A DNA stretch of 64,000 bases from Microbacterium kyungheense. GTDB taxonomy: Bacteria; Actinomycetota; Actinomycetes; Actinomycetales; Microbacteriaceae. Both the position numbers and the translations under genes were made by a program. The stretch lies in the NCBI RefSeq assembly GCF_006783905.1, contig NZ_VFPE01000004.1, positions 62,001 through 126,000 on the forward strand, in the 5' to 3' direction. Below, in pieces: positions 34,889 through 44,900 of the stretch. The notes under the pieces were generated by a model. It made no database searches. It was not told the DNA's origin and worked only from the letters and a program-made list of their open reading frames with translations. How positions within the stretch are numbered: position 1 is the first letter of the stretch; every line of letters starts with the position of its first letter.

Positions 34889-35745
34889 CAGGAACCTCCA
34901 GTGACAGCAGCCCGGGGGAGGGTGTCGGCGTCGATGTCGAAATCGGCGGCGACGGCGGGCGCTCCTACCGGAACCGTATCGCGCTCGTTCGGACGGTCGG
35001 TCCTGCTGCGCACCGCGAGTGCGTCGACGACGACCGCTGTGATGTTGTCGCGACCGCCGCGCACCATCGCCTCGTGCACGAGCCGGGTCGCGGCCGCCTG
35101 CGGGTCGGTCTCGGCCAGCAGGATGCCGTGGATCGCGTCCTGCTCGAGCTCGCCCGACAGCCCGTCCGAGCAGACCAGGATGCGGTCGCCCTCCTCGGCG
35201 GGGATGAGCCAGTAGTCCGCCGCGGCGTCGCTGCCGGCGCCGATCGCGCGAGTGATGACGTTGCGGCGCGCATCGCGGTGGGCGTCGTCGGCGGCCAGCT
35301 CGCCGGCATCCACGAGCTCCTGGACGAAGGAGTGGTCGACGCTCACCTGCTCGAAGTGACCGTCGCTCAGGTGGTAGGTGCGGGAGTCGCCGAGGTTGAC
35401 GGCGAGCCAGTACCCCTCGCCGTCGATGTCGGCGACCACGACGCCCGCGAGCGTCGTGCCGGCGCCTGCACCGCCGCCGGGCGGCAGCGACGCGACGCGA
35501 CGGCGGGCCGTGGCCAGCGCGGCGTGCATGTCGTCCTGGGTGAGGCTCGGGCGGCCGACCAGCTGCGAGAACACCTCGACGACGGCCGCGCTCGCGACCT
35601 CGCCGGCGTTGTGGCCGCCCATGCCGTCGGCGACGAGGAACAGCGGCGCCTGCGCGAGGTACGAGTCCTCGTTGATGCGGCGGCGCAGCCCCGGATCGGT
35701 CGCGGCACCGCACGCCACGACGATGGGTGCGGACGTCTCGGCCAT
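34888..35745 (-). CDS. PP2C-family Ser/Thr protein phosphatase
   Basis: A 285-residue metal-dependent phosphatase. The motif series is complete: RRRINEDSY (22-30), VADGMGGHNAGE (38-49), GAGTTLAGVVV, NLGDSRTYHL, LVCSDGLSGEL and GRDNITAVVV, giving the Asp residues that hold Mn2+/Mg2+. It lacks a membrane helix, so it acts in the cytoplasm, reversing the operon's Ser/Thr kinase. The last ~35 residues are a variable tail. Start and stop overlap the flanking FHA genes by one base each (TGATG), as expected for fixed stoichiometry. Confidence 0.95.
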   Translation of the reverse strand: MAETSAPIVVACGAATDPGLRRRINEDSYLAQAPLFLVADGMGGHNAGEVASAAVVEVFSQLVGRPSLTQDDMHAALATARRRVASLPPGGGAGAGTTLAGVVVADIDGEGYWLAVNLGDSRTYHLSDGHFEQVSVDHSFVQELVDAGELAADDAHRDARRNVITRAIGAGSDAAADYWLIPAEEGDRILVCSDGLSGELEQDAIHGILLAETDPQAAATRLVHEAMVRGGRDNITAVVVDALAVRSRTDRPNERDTVPVGAPAVAADFDIDADTLPRAAVTGGS

Positions 35746-37223
35746 CAGGCGGCCCCCACCGTGACGGCCCGGTCGCCGAACTCGAGGCGGTCGGCCGGAC
35801 GGAGGTTCGTGCGCACGCCCGCGACGAGCGGGATGCGCCCGCCGTCGCGCACCAGGATCGTGCCGTTCGTCGAATGCCGGTCGACGATCCACGCAGAGGA
35901 CGGGTCGCCGCCGATCTCGAAGTGCGTCTTCGACAGCGACAGCGTCTCGTCGCGGACGGCGATCGCCACCGCTCCCTCTTCCCCGGCCGGGTTGCGACCG
36001 TACAGGGTGCGGCCGTAGACGGCCATGCGCGTGCCGTCGTCCCACGTCAGCACCGCGATCACGGGCGCGTCGGGGTACAGCGCCGCACGCTGGGCGGGCG
36101 GCGCGACGGCCATGCGCGTCGCGTCGAGGTCGTCCGCGCCATGCGCGGGGAAGGATGCTTCGTCCCGTCGCTCGCTCAGCACACGTGCCGCCGGCACCAC
36201 GACCGGGGCGGCGGCCGTCGCGGGTGCGGGGGCCGGCACCGGCACGGGTGTGACGACCGGTGCGAGGTGGGGTGGGGCGACCGTCGGCGTCGGCACCGGC
36301 GGCGCGGCCACCGGCACGGGGTCGGGCTGGTCGCGGGTCGACGTGCCGAACAGCGCCGAGAACGGGTCCAGCGGCTCGGTCGTCGTCGCCGCGGGGAACG
36401 GCGTCGTCTCTTCGGGGAACTCCGGCGGTGCCTTCGCGATGGCGGCGTCACCGGGGTTCGACGTGTGCCACGGCACCTGGGCGATGACACCCGCCGGCAC
36501 CGTCGGCCGCGCGGCCGCCGCCGGCGGCGTGACGCCCGCGACGCGGGCGCTCTGCGTGGTCCAGCCGGACGCGGCGGCCGGGGCCGAGGGACGCAGCTCG
36601 GTGGCGCCCACCATGTCGTCGTCGGCCGGCATGAAGCCGGGTGCGGGGGCCGGCACCGGTGCCGGCGCGGCGGCCATGGCCGCCGGCATCCCGGTCGGCG
36701 GCGGAAGATACGGGTTCGCCGTCGCCGGGCGGACGGCCGGCGAGGCGGGCGAGGCCGCAGCGTGGGCATCGACGACGACCGCCTTGGCGGCGAGGTCGTG
36801 CCATCCCTGACGGCGTCCGCTCTGGTCGAACAGCGGGGTGAAGTAGCCCACGACGATCGCGCAGCTCAGACCGAAGACGATGTTGCGCCACACCGCGCGC
36901 CAGAAGCCGATCGGGGCGCCCGTCGTCGCGTCCTGCAGGCGCACGTGCAGCGCGCGCTGGCCGATCGAGCCGCGACCGGCCTGCATCGCGGTGTAGACCA
37001 GCATCCACGCGAACAGCAGCAGGCCGATCACCAGGTATGCGAGCAGCGCGACGGCCACCAGCGCCGTCGGCGACATGCCCTGCCCTGCGCCGACGAGGAC
37101 GCCGGCGGCGATGCCGATCAGCACGGCCCCGATCGCCGAGGCGATCGCCGTGTCGATGGCGTACGCGCCGACGCGGCGCCCGAGGGACGCCGGGGCCTCG
37201 CCGCCGGACGGGCTGTTGGTCAT
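35745..37223 (-). CDS. RDD membrane domain protein with C-terminal FHA domain
   Basis: A 492-residue fusion. Residues ~10-155 are an RDD domain: LGRRVGAYAIDTAIASAIG, two further helices, GSIGQRALHVRLQDATTGAP, and a WRNIVFG helix region. A ~220-residue Pro/Ala linker follows, then an FHA domain with VYGRTLYGRNPAGEE, LSKTHFEIGGD and RHSTNGTILVRDGG. RDD domains are membrane proteins of unclear transport function; the FHA end would bind phosphothreonine on the cytoplasmic side. It is a plausible membrane docking point for the kinase products. Overlaps the transglutaminase-like gene by ATGA. Confidence 0.87.
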   Translation of the reverse strand: MTNSPSGGEAPASLGRRVGAYAIDTAIASAIGAVLIGIAAGVLVGAGQGMSPTALVAVALLAYLVIGLLLFAWMLVYTAMQAGRGSIGQRALHVRLQDATTGAPIGFWRAVWRNIVFGLSCAIVVGYFTPLFDQSGRRQGWHDLAAKAVVVDAHAAASPASPAVRPATANPYLPPPTGMPAAMAAAPAPVPAPAPGFMPADDDMVGATELRPSAPAAASGWTTQSARVAGVTPPAAAARPTVPAGVIAQVPWHTSNPGDAAIAKAPPEFPEETTPFPAATTTEPLDPFSALFGTSTRDQPDPVPVAAPPVPTPTVAPPHLAPVVTPVPVPAPAPATAAAPVVVPAARVLSERRDEASFPAHGADDLDATRMAVAPPAQRAALYPDAPVIAVLTWDDGTRMAVYGRTLYGRNPAGEEGAVAIAVRDETLSLSKTHFEIGGDPSSAWIVDRHSTNGTILVRDGGRIPLVAGVRTNLRPADRLEFGDRAVTVGAA

Positions 37224-39658
37224 TCGTTCTCCTGTGCTGGGGGGTCGGTGCGCTCGGGCGCGCGCCGGGCATCGGCGGTGCTGCGCGGCGGCAGCGCGAA
37301 TCGGGTGCCCTCGAGAAGTGTGCGGATGCTCAGGCGCGCCCGCAGGCGGCGCCAGAACGAGCGGCTGCGACCCATCCCCCCGACGAGCGCATCCACCTCC
37401 GCCCAGAACGCGTCGATGTCGGCCGGTGTGGGTTCGGTCGGCCCGAAGACCTCCACGTCGGCACGATGTGCGAGCGTGCCCACTCGAGGCTCGGCGAACG
37501 CGGCGGTCAGCACGCCGGCATCCTCCTGCCGCGTCGCACCGGGACGCACCGGAGCACCGAGGTCCGACGCCCGGTCGACGAGCTCGTCCCAGCCGCCGCT
37601 GATGCGGTCGGCGGCGCGTTCGGCCTGGCGGCGCTTGCGACGGCGGGCGGCCTTCAGCACGCCGATCACGATGAACGGGGCGAGCAGCACCGCGAGCACG
37701 CCGAGCGCGCCCACGCCGATCGACACGATCATCCAGAGCAGCCCGAGGTCGAATCCGTTCTCGTCCTCCGAGCCGCGGTCGTCGGCCACCGTCGGCGGAA
37801 GGTCGACGGGCTCCTGCGGCGGGGGCGGCGGCTGCAGCACCTGCGGCTTCGGGTCGGCCTTGGGCTTCGTGGTCTGGTCGCTCGGCACCTGGTCCTCGGG
37901 CGGCGTGGGATCGAAGGGCACCCAGCCGGCCTTGTCGAACGCGACTTCGACCCACGCGTGCAGGTTGTCGCCGTTCGCCTCGAAGACCGCCCCGCCCGCC
38001 TGGTCCTCATCGGGGTAGAAGCCCATGACCACGCGCGCGGGGATGCCGAGCTCGCGAGCCATCAGGGCCATGGCGGTCGCGTACTGCTCGTCGTCGCCGA
38101 CCATCTGCTGCGAGCCGAGGAGGGTCGAGATGCGCTCCGCACCGTGTCCGGCGCGCGAGAGCGGCTGTCCTTCGAGGCCGTGGCTGAAGAATCCGTCCTC
38201 CGACAGGAACTGCTGCAGTGCGCGGACCTGTTCGATCGGAGTGGATGCCTCGGCCACCGCCGTCGACGCGACATCCGCCAGGTCCTTCGGCACACCCTGC
38301 TGCTTCGGGAGCGACACCGGCGCGAACTTCTGCTTCGCGAGCTGCTCGTCGCTGGGCACCTCGGGGATCACGCTGTCGAGCGTGTACGCGTCGCCCTTGC
38401 CCAGCCCCGCGGTCACCACGCCGGTGTCGGTGGACTCGTTGTAGTGGGCGGTACGCCGCAGGTCGTCGGCGTGGTCGCCGTCGAACGTGATGCTGCGCAC
38501 GGCGCCGGCGTCCGGCATCCACACGCTCTCGAGGTCGCCGATCTCGACCCGCACCGTCGCCTCGACGCCCTTCGCCTCGGCCGACATGTTCGTGCGCGCC
38601 TGCGAGAACGCGCCCGACGAGCCCGCGCCCTTGTCGGACACGTTGTAGACCATGCCGTTGTACTCGTCCATGGTCGCCAGGCGCACGCGGGCGTCCTTCG
38701 GCAGACCGCTGACGGTGAAGAGCGTGTCGTCGGAGTGGTCGCGGACGTACGCGCGGTACGACTGCAGCGGGCTGGCGTACTCACGGATGTCGAACGGCGG
38801 GATCACGACGTCGCGCAGCACGTAACGAGGCGACTGCGGCGCCGCGAACGCGCTCGTCGCGACGCCGACGACGCCCGCGAGCGTCACGACGCCCGCTCCC
38901 ATCAGCACGCGCCGGACGCCGGCGCCGTGCGAGGGCCCGGCCTCGCCCACCGAGACGGCGGCGGCCTGCGGCAGCCACGCCTGCCGGAGGGCGAGCCACA
39001 CCACGGCGACGAGCCCGAAGACGACGCCCTGCACGACGGGGGCGAACGGCTGGGAGGTGCCGAGCGCGATCTCGGCGGCCAGGAACGCGCCCGCGGGGAT
39101 CAGCGCCCACCCCGCGCTGCGCAGCCGCAGCGTGAGAGACGTCGTCAGCACCGCGGCCACCAGCGCGAGCAGGAACGGGACGACCATGTGGCCGTCGTCG
39201 GCGGCGACGGGGGCGATGGTCGTCAGCAGCTGCTTGAACGACATGACCGAACCGAGCGCCAGCAGGCCGAGGGTCTGCACGGTGGGGACGACGCCGGCGA
39301 CCGTCGTCGCCGGCAGGGCGAGCGCGCCGCCGAAGAGGAAGTACGCCGCGATGGTCGCGGCGGCGATCACGAGGACGCCCCAGCGGAACACCCGCCCCAG
39401 CACCGCGATGCCCATTCCGAGCGCGAGGCCTCCGAGGCCGGCGACCAGGTAGCGCGGGCCGTCGAACGTCGGCCAGAACCCGATGATCGGGATCAGCAGG
39501 AGCGCCGCCACGGCGGCGAGGTCGAGGACCCAGCGGCGCAGCGACAGCGGCTCGGGAGCGGGCCGGGCGCTCTGGGCGGCGCGGGCCGTGCGGGTGGGTG
39601 CTTCGTCTCGTCCCTCGCTCAGCACAGGTGCCGGCGGCTGCGGTGCGGGCGCGGTCAT
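37220..39658 (-). CDS. Transglutaminase-fold membrane protein with catalytic Cys replaced (TgpA-like)
   Basis: An 812-residue protein. About six helices occupy residues ~30-230; a large external region follows, with the transglutaminase core near 515-600, then a single helix (~635-665) and a cytoplasmic tail of ~140 residues. The core reads VGDDEQYATAMALMARELGIPARVVMGF, then LHAWVEVAF and GWVPFDPTPP. The family motif is G-x-C-E-x-[FY]-A; here Asp523 stands at the Cys position, while the His and Asp of the triad remain. It is probably a non-catalytic relative that binds peptide or wall polymer. The MoxR-DUF58-transglutaminase trio is a common bacterial neighbourhood. Confidence 0.88.
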   Translation of the reverse strand: MTAPAPQPPAPVLSEGRDEAPTRTARAAQSARPAPEPLSLRRWVLDLAAVAALLLIPIIGFWPTFDGPRYLVAGLGGLALGMGIAVLGRVFRWGVLVIAAATIAAYFLFGGALALPATTVAGVVPTVQTLGLLALGSVMSFKQLLTTIAPVAADDGHMVVPFLLALVAAVLTTSLTLRLRSAGWALIPAGAFLAAEIALGTSQPFAPVVQGVVFGLVAVVWLALRQAWLPQAAAVSVGEAGPSHGAGVRRVLMGAGVVTLAGVVGVATSAFAAPQSPRYVLRDVVIPPFDIREYASPLQSYRAYVRDHSDDTLFTVSGLPKDARVRLATMDEYNGMVYNVSDKGAGSSGAFSQARTNMSAEAKGVEATVRVEIGDLESVWMPDAGAVRSITFDGDHADDLRRTAHYNESTDTGVVTAGLGKGDAYTLDSVIPEVPSDEQLAKQKFAPVSLPKQQGVPKDLADVASTAVAEASTPIEQVRALQQFLSEDGFFSHGLEGQPLSRAGHGAERISTLLGSQQMVGDDEQYATAMALMARELGIPARVVMGFYPDEDQAGGAVFEANGDNLHAWVEVAFDKAGWVPFDPTPPEDQVPSDQTTKPKADPKPQVLQPPPPPQEPVDLPPTVADDRGSEDENGFDLGLLWMIVSIGVGALGVLAVLLAPFIVIGVLKAARRRKRRQAERAADRISGGWDELVDRASDLGAPVRPGATRQEDAGVLTAAFAEPRVGTLAHRADVEVFGPTEPTPADIDAFWAEVDALVGGMGRSRSFWRRLRARLSIRTLLEGTRFALPPRSTADARRAPERTDPPAQENE

Positions 39659-40917
39659 GCGAGCACCTTCCGCAGGGCGAGGGGCAGCTGCTCGAGGGCC
39701 CCGACGGTGATGACGTCGGCGTCGCCGATACGCCGCAGCGACGGCGCGGTGCCGGCCGGAGAGACGACGACGGCGAGCACCCGGGCACCGAACGGGAGCC
39801 GGCTGCAGGCTGTGCGCAGGTCGTTCGCGTCGACCTTGGTGCCGCACACCAGCACGACGACGCTCGCCAGCGCGAGGCTCGCGGCGACGGAGCCGGCGAG
39901 CTCGACGATGCCGCCGGCGCGCGCACGGGAGTGCTCCAGGCCCGACAGCGCGTCGAGGAACTGCTTGCCCGTGGCCGCGGGCAGCGCGCGCTCCTGCACG
40001 CGCACCTCCACGCGCTGCGAGTCGCGCAGCGCCCGCAGCCCGAGGGAGCCGGCGACCGAGACGGCGAGCTCGAACTCGTCGTCGTCGCGGTAGTCCGCGG
40101 GGCTCGTCGACAGGCCGATCACGAAGTGCGAGCGCCGGGTCTCTTCGTACTGGCGCACCATGATGTGCCCGGTGCGGGCGGTGGACTTCCAGTGCACGTG
40201 ACGCAGATCGTCGCCCGCCTGGTACTCGCGCAGCGCGTGGAACGACACGTCGTCCGGCGACAGGTCGGTCGCGGGGAGACCTTCGAGGTCACGCAGGAAC
40301 CCGAGCGACTGGCCGTCGAAGAGCACCGTGCGCGGGTGCACGAACAGGTCGACCGGCTCGTCGCGGCGGTGCACGCGCTCGAAGAGCCCGAGCGGGTCGC
40401 CGCGCACGACGCTCACCGGCCCCACCTTGACCACGGCGCGCCGCGACGTCGGGATCGCGAACAGCTCCTCGGCCTGCTCGCCCGGCGACAGCCGATGCAC
40501 GTCGAAGACGCCGCGACCGTTGCCCACGGGGAGCACGACGCGCGACGGCAGGATGGCGCGGGTGCCGGTGTTCGACAGCGTCAGCGCACCGACGGCGCGC
40601 TCCCCCACGACCACGCGGGTGCGATTGAGGTCGAGCGACACGTCGTACGCGGTGCGGCCGATGAGGAACAGCAGGCAGAGGAGCAGCGCGGCTCCGATGA
40701 CGACGGCGGTGACGGTGAGCTCCCACCAGCCGAGCGACTGCCCGGCGATCCACAGCGTGATCGTCGCGGCGATGAGCACCCAGGCCACGGGGCGCACGAC
40801 CCCGAACACGCGGCCGAGCACGCGACCGACCGCGCGCAGTGCGGTCAGCGCGAGCCGACCGAACCCCGCGGTGCGATCCTGTGCCGCAGCCTGCGACCCG
40901 AGTGCCTCCGTCGCCAT
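39655..40917 (-). CDS. DUF58 domain membrane protein
   Basis: A 420-residue protein. Two adjacent helices (~38-85) anchor it and the remainder is DUF58: FDVHRLSPGEQAEE, RGDPLGLFERVHRRDEPVDLFVHPRTV, and the diagnostic REYQAGDDLRHVHWKSTARTG. DUF58 proteins accompany MoxR ATPases and have a von Willebrand-A-like fold in the C-terminal part. They are thought to be assembled or remodelled by MoxR at the membrane. It overlaps the transglutaminase-like gene by ATGA and follows the MoxR gene with a one-base overlap. Confidence 0.93.
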   Translation of the reverse strand: MATEALGSQAAAQDRTAGFGRLALTALRAVGRVLGRVFGVVRPVAWVLIAATITLWIAGQSLGWWELTVTAVVIGAALLLCLLFLIGRTAYDVSLDLNRTRVVVGERAVGALTLSNTGTRAILPSRVVLPVGNGRGVFDVHRLSPGEQAEELFAIPTSRRAVVKVGPVSVVRGDPLGLFERVHRRDEPVDLFVHPRTVLFDGQSLGFLRDLEGLPATDLSPDDVSFHALREYQAGDDLRHVHWKSTARTGHIMVRQYEETRRSHFVIGLSTSPADYRDDDEFELAVSVAGSLGLRALRDSQRVEVRVQERALPAATGKQFLDALSGLEHSRARAGGIVELAGSVAASLALASVVVLVCGTKVDANDLRTACSRLPFGARVLAVVVSPAGTAPSLRRIGDADVITVGALEQLPLALRKVLA

Positions 40918-41888
40918 CAGGCCGCGGACCTCGCCTGCGGCGCCGCGACGGACTCGAGCACGCGCGCGATGACGGTCTCGGCCGTGGTGCCGCCGAACTC
41001 GGCCTCGGGGTCGAGCACGATGCGGTGCGTCCACGCCGGGCCGGCCAGCGACTTCACGTCGTCGGGCAGCACGAAGTGGCGGCCCTGTGCGGCGGCGAAC
41101 ACCTTGGCGATGCGGATCATGGCGAGCGAGCCGCGCACCGACACACCCAGTCGCGTCGCCTTGTCGTCACGCGTGGCCTCGGCCAGCTGCGCCGTGTAGC
41201 GCAGCACGGCGGGGTCGACGTGCACGGTCGCGGCGAGGTCGGCCATGTCGGCGACCGCGCCCGTCGTGATGATCGCGGGCAGGTGCGCCGACGGGTTGCG
41301 GTCGGCGGCGCCCGCGAGGATGCGCTCGGCGACCGCCAGGTCGGGGTAGCCGATCGAGGTCTTGATCAGGAACCGGTCGAGCTGGGCCTCGGGCAGCTTG
41401 TACGTGCCCGCCTGCTCGATGGGGTTCTGCGTCGCGATCACGAGGAACGGGCGGCCCACCTCGTGCGCCACACCGTCGACGGTGACCCGCGACTCCTCCA
41501 TGACCTCCAGCAGCGCTGACTGCGTCTTGGGCGACGCGCGGTTGATCTCGTCCGCCAGGACGATCGACGCGAAGACCGGGCCGCGGTGGAACTCGAACCG
41601 GCGCGACGTCTGGTCGTAGATCGTGACACCCGTGACGTCGGACGGCAGCAGGTCGGGCGTGAACTGGATGCGCGTGCTCGTGCCCTGCACGGTGGCGGCG
41701 AGAGCCTTCGCGAGGCTCGTCTTGCCGGTGCCCGGCGCGTCCTCGAGCAGCACGTGGCCCTCGGCGAGCATCGCCGACAGCACCAGCGCCACCACGTCGC
41801 GCTTGCCCATCAGCGCCTGGTCGACGTTGTCGACAAGTCGCGCGAAGGTGCCCTGGAACCAGGCCGCCTGTTCAGGGGTCATCGTCAT
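40917..41888 (-). CDS. MoxR-family AAA+ ATPase
   Basis: A 323-residue chaperone-like ATPase. Walker A is EDAPGTGKTSLAKALA, Walker B is IVLADEINRASPKTQSALLEVMEE, and sensor 1 is FLVIATQNPIEQAGTYKLPEAQLDRF, all typical of MoxR. The C-terminal lid is in the last ~100 residues. MoxR proteins usually act on a von Willebrand-A-type partner, here most likely the DUF58 protein next in line. A 56-base gap separates it from the giant surface-protein gene upstream, so it may be read from the same transcript. Start ATG 41888; the ATG two codons later is also possible. Confidence 0.94.
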   Translation of the reverse strand: MTMTPEQAAWFQGTFARLVDNVDQALMGKRDVVALVLSAMLAEGHVLLEDAPGTGKTSLAKALAATVQGTSTRIQFTPDLLPSDVTGVTIYDQTSRRFEFHRGPVFASIVLADEINRASPKTQSALLEVMEESRVTVDGVAHEVGRPFLVIATQNPIEQAGTYKLPEAQLDRFLIKTSIGYPDLAVAERILAGAADRNPSAHLPAIITTGAVADMADLAATVHVDPAVLRYTAQLAEATRDDKATRLGVSVRGSLAMIRIAKVFAAAQGRHFVLPDDVKSLAGPAWTHRIVLDPEAEFGGTTAETVIARVLESVAAPQARSAA

Positions 41889-41944
41889 GTGAGTCTCGTT
41901 CTCTCGTTGCGTCGTGTCGTGTTCGTGAAGAGGGGATGCCGCGG

Positions 41945-44900
41945 CTAGTACCAGGTCATCCTGCTGGCGTCGGCGCGGCCGCTGATGCTCACCCACGCCT
42001 GCTCGCCCGGGTCGCCGAAGTAGCAGCTGAGCTGGACATTGCCGTCCGACGGCACGTAGTAGGTGTTGCTGCTCCAGGTTCCGCCGTTAGGTCCGGTGGC
42101 GTTGCACGCGAGCGTGTAGTTGCCCGCGGGGAAGTTCTCGACGTGCAGCACCATGTAGGCGCACGAGGAATTGGAACAGGTGGACGAGTTGTGCTGCGAT
42201 CCCTTGCGGGTCTCGGCCACCACCGCCGGCGGCGCCACCGTGGTGGCGGAATCGCTGGCGATGGCGCTCCACTGGCCTGCGGCATCCTGCGCGCGACCCT
42301 CGATCTTGTGGGTCTGGCTGTAGCCGTAGTTCTTCGTCGTCGAGCCATTGTTCGCGACGTTCTGCCAGGCGCCTCCGTCGAAGCGGACCTGCATCTGCGT
42401 GATCGCGCGTCCATTCGAGGCGGGCGCGCTCCAGGTGTAGTCGATGCTCTGGCCGTTGCGCGTCGCGGTGACGCCCGGCGTCTTGACCGGACCGTACGGG
42501 ATGGCCCCGTTCGACTGCGCCGACGGGTCGCCCGTGTAGCGCACGCCGTCCATCGACGTGTACGCCCGCACGCGGATCGTGTAGGTGGTGCCGTTCGAGA
42601 GCCCGCCGATGGTCTTGTTCGCCGGCATGGCCGCCCAGTTGCCACCGTTCAGCGAGTACTCGTACTTGACCTCGTCGGTGGTCGCACCGTTGCCCGGCGC
42701 ATTGCCGTAGGCCACGACGACAGCGCTGTTGGCGTCCGGGGTCGACAGCGACACGTTCGGCGGGATGCCCGGTGCGCCGAACGCACGCTTGGCCGCCGAC
42801 GCGGCGCTCCAGTTGCCCCAGCCCGCCTTGTTCTGCGCGCGCACCTTGAACGTGTAGTTGGTCGTCGTGTTCGGCACGTTGACGACCTGCCGCGTCGACG
42901 ATGCCGCCACCGGGACGGTGTTCGTCAGCGTCGAGCCGTTCCAGACCTGGACCTCGTAGCCCGAGATAGCGGCGCCGTTCGTGGTGGGCTGGCTCCACAC
43001 CACCTCCAGCTGCGACTGGGTGCCGAGCGAATCGAGACGGTTCGTCGTCGGGGCTGCGGGCGGCTCGGGAGCCTTGGCGGGCACCTCGCCGAGCGACCAC
43101 GGGCTCCAGCTGGACGGCTCGGGTGCGAGGTTCACGGCCTGCACCTGCACCTGGTACGAGACGCCGTTCTCCAGTCCGGTCCACACCGTGGAGTTGCCGG
43201 TCACGCCCTTCTTCAGGGCGACGCCCGACGGCGGCGCCGGCGAGATCTGCAGGTTGAACGACTCCACGGGCGAGCCCGGCGTCGGCGGGGTGACCCACGT
43301 CACCGTCAGGCTCGCGTCGCCGAACGTCAGCGTCGGCGCCTGCGGCGTGTCGGGACGCGCGTCCGGACGAGCCTCGGCCGACGGGGCCGACGGGTCGGAG
43401 TCGCCCACCCGGTTGGTCGCCACGACGGTGAAGTTGTACTTCACGTTGTTGGTCAGCCCGTCCAGCGTGCACGTCGTCGACGTGCACTGCTTGGTGTAGG
43501 CGGCCGTCGTCGAGGTCACGGTGTAGCCCGTGATCTCGGCGCCGTTGTCGGCGGGAGGCGTCCACGACAGGACGACGGTGCGGTCCTGCACGCTCGACAC
43601 GATCGGCGTGCCCGGCGTCGACGGACGGCCCTGCACGGTCAGGCGGATGCGGCCCTCGACCTCGCGGTCGACGTCCGTGGTGGCATCCTGAACGCGGTAA
43701 CGCACCACCATCGTGCCGAAGAAGTCCTTGCTCGGCGTGACCTCGACCTTGTCGCCCGAGACCTTCGCCACGCCGTCGCCGGTGTCGACCGAGGCGGTCG
43801 TGACCTTGAGCGGCTTGCCCTCCTTCTGGAACGGGTTGAAGTCGTTGTCGAGCACCGCGACCGACTGCGTCTTGCCCTGGTGGGCCTCGTCGATCACATC
43901 GTCGTTCGCCGTCGCGAGCGGACGAGTGGATGCCGTCACGTTGACCGTCACCGTGCCATCGATCGGTGCGGTCACGCCGTCGGTGATCTTCAGCTTGATC
44001 GTGGCGGCGGTGCCCTTCTTGGTGTCGGCCGCCGCGCTCACGCGCAGCTCGCCCTTCGCGATCGACGCCGTCATGCCCGCGGGCGAGCCGCCCACGATCT
44101 CGTAGGACATGCCGTCCAGGTCGTCCTTGTCGGGATCGGTCGTGAGGGACTTCAGGTCGAGCCCGGTCGGCTCCTCGCCGGGCGCGACGTCCATCGCGCC
44201 GTTGGCGAACGTCGGCTGCTGGTTGTCGGGCGGCAGCACCAGGATGGGCAGCGTCAGCGTCGCCTCGCGACCCTCGGGATCGTCGGGTCCGGTCCCGTCG
44301 GTCACCTCGAAGGTGATCGCGTCGTCGCCGAAGTATCCCTGCGCCGACGTGTAGACCAGCGTCTTCGCGTCCTTGACGAGGCCCGCGCCGTCATTGTGCA
44401 CCGCGGAGACCTTGGCCACCTCCGTGAGGATCACGGCGCCGCCGTCCGCGGCGCGCACGTGGTCGGCCAGCGGGATCTCGACCGTCTCGCCGCTCTTGAC
44501 CTCCAGCGGCTTCACGGTCGTGAGGACCGGCGGAAGGCTCGACAGGCCGGGCACGTGGACGAACGCCGAAGCGGTGTTGCCGTCCTCGTCGGTCACCGAG
44601 TACTGGATGAGCTGCGGCGCGTCGGTGAGCGTGATGCGGACCTTGCCGTCCTTGACCACGCGGGCCGAGGCATCCTTCACGGCCACCGTCAGCGCCTCGA
44701 CCGTGCCGTCCGGATCCTCGTCGTTCGCGAGCACCTCGACGTCGCTGACGCCGTCTTCGACGTCGGTCGCGCGCACGAAGTCGTCGCGGGCGACGGGCGG
44801 CAGCAGCGGCACGTCCTCGGCGACCGTGATCTGCAGCACCGCCGTCGCCTTGGCACCGCGGGCGTCCTTGATGGAGTACTGCAGCGAGGTCTCGATCGGC

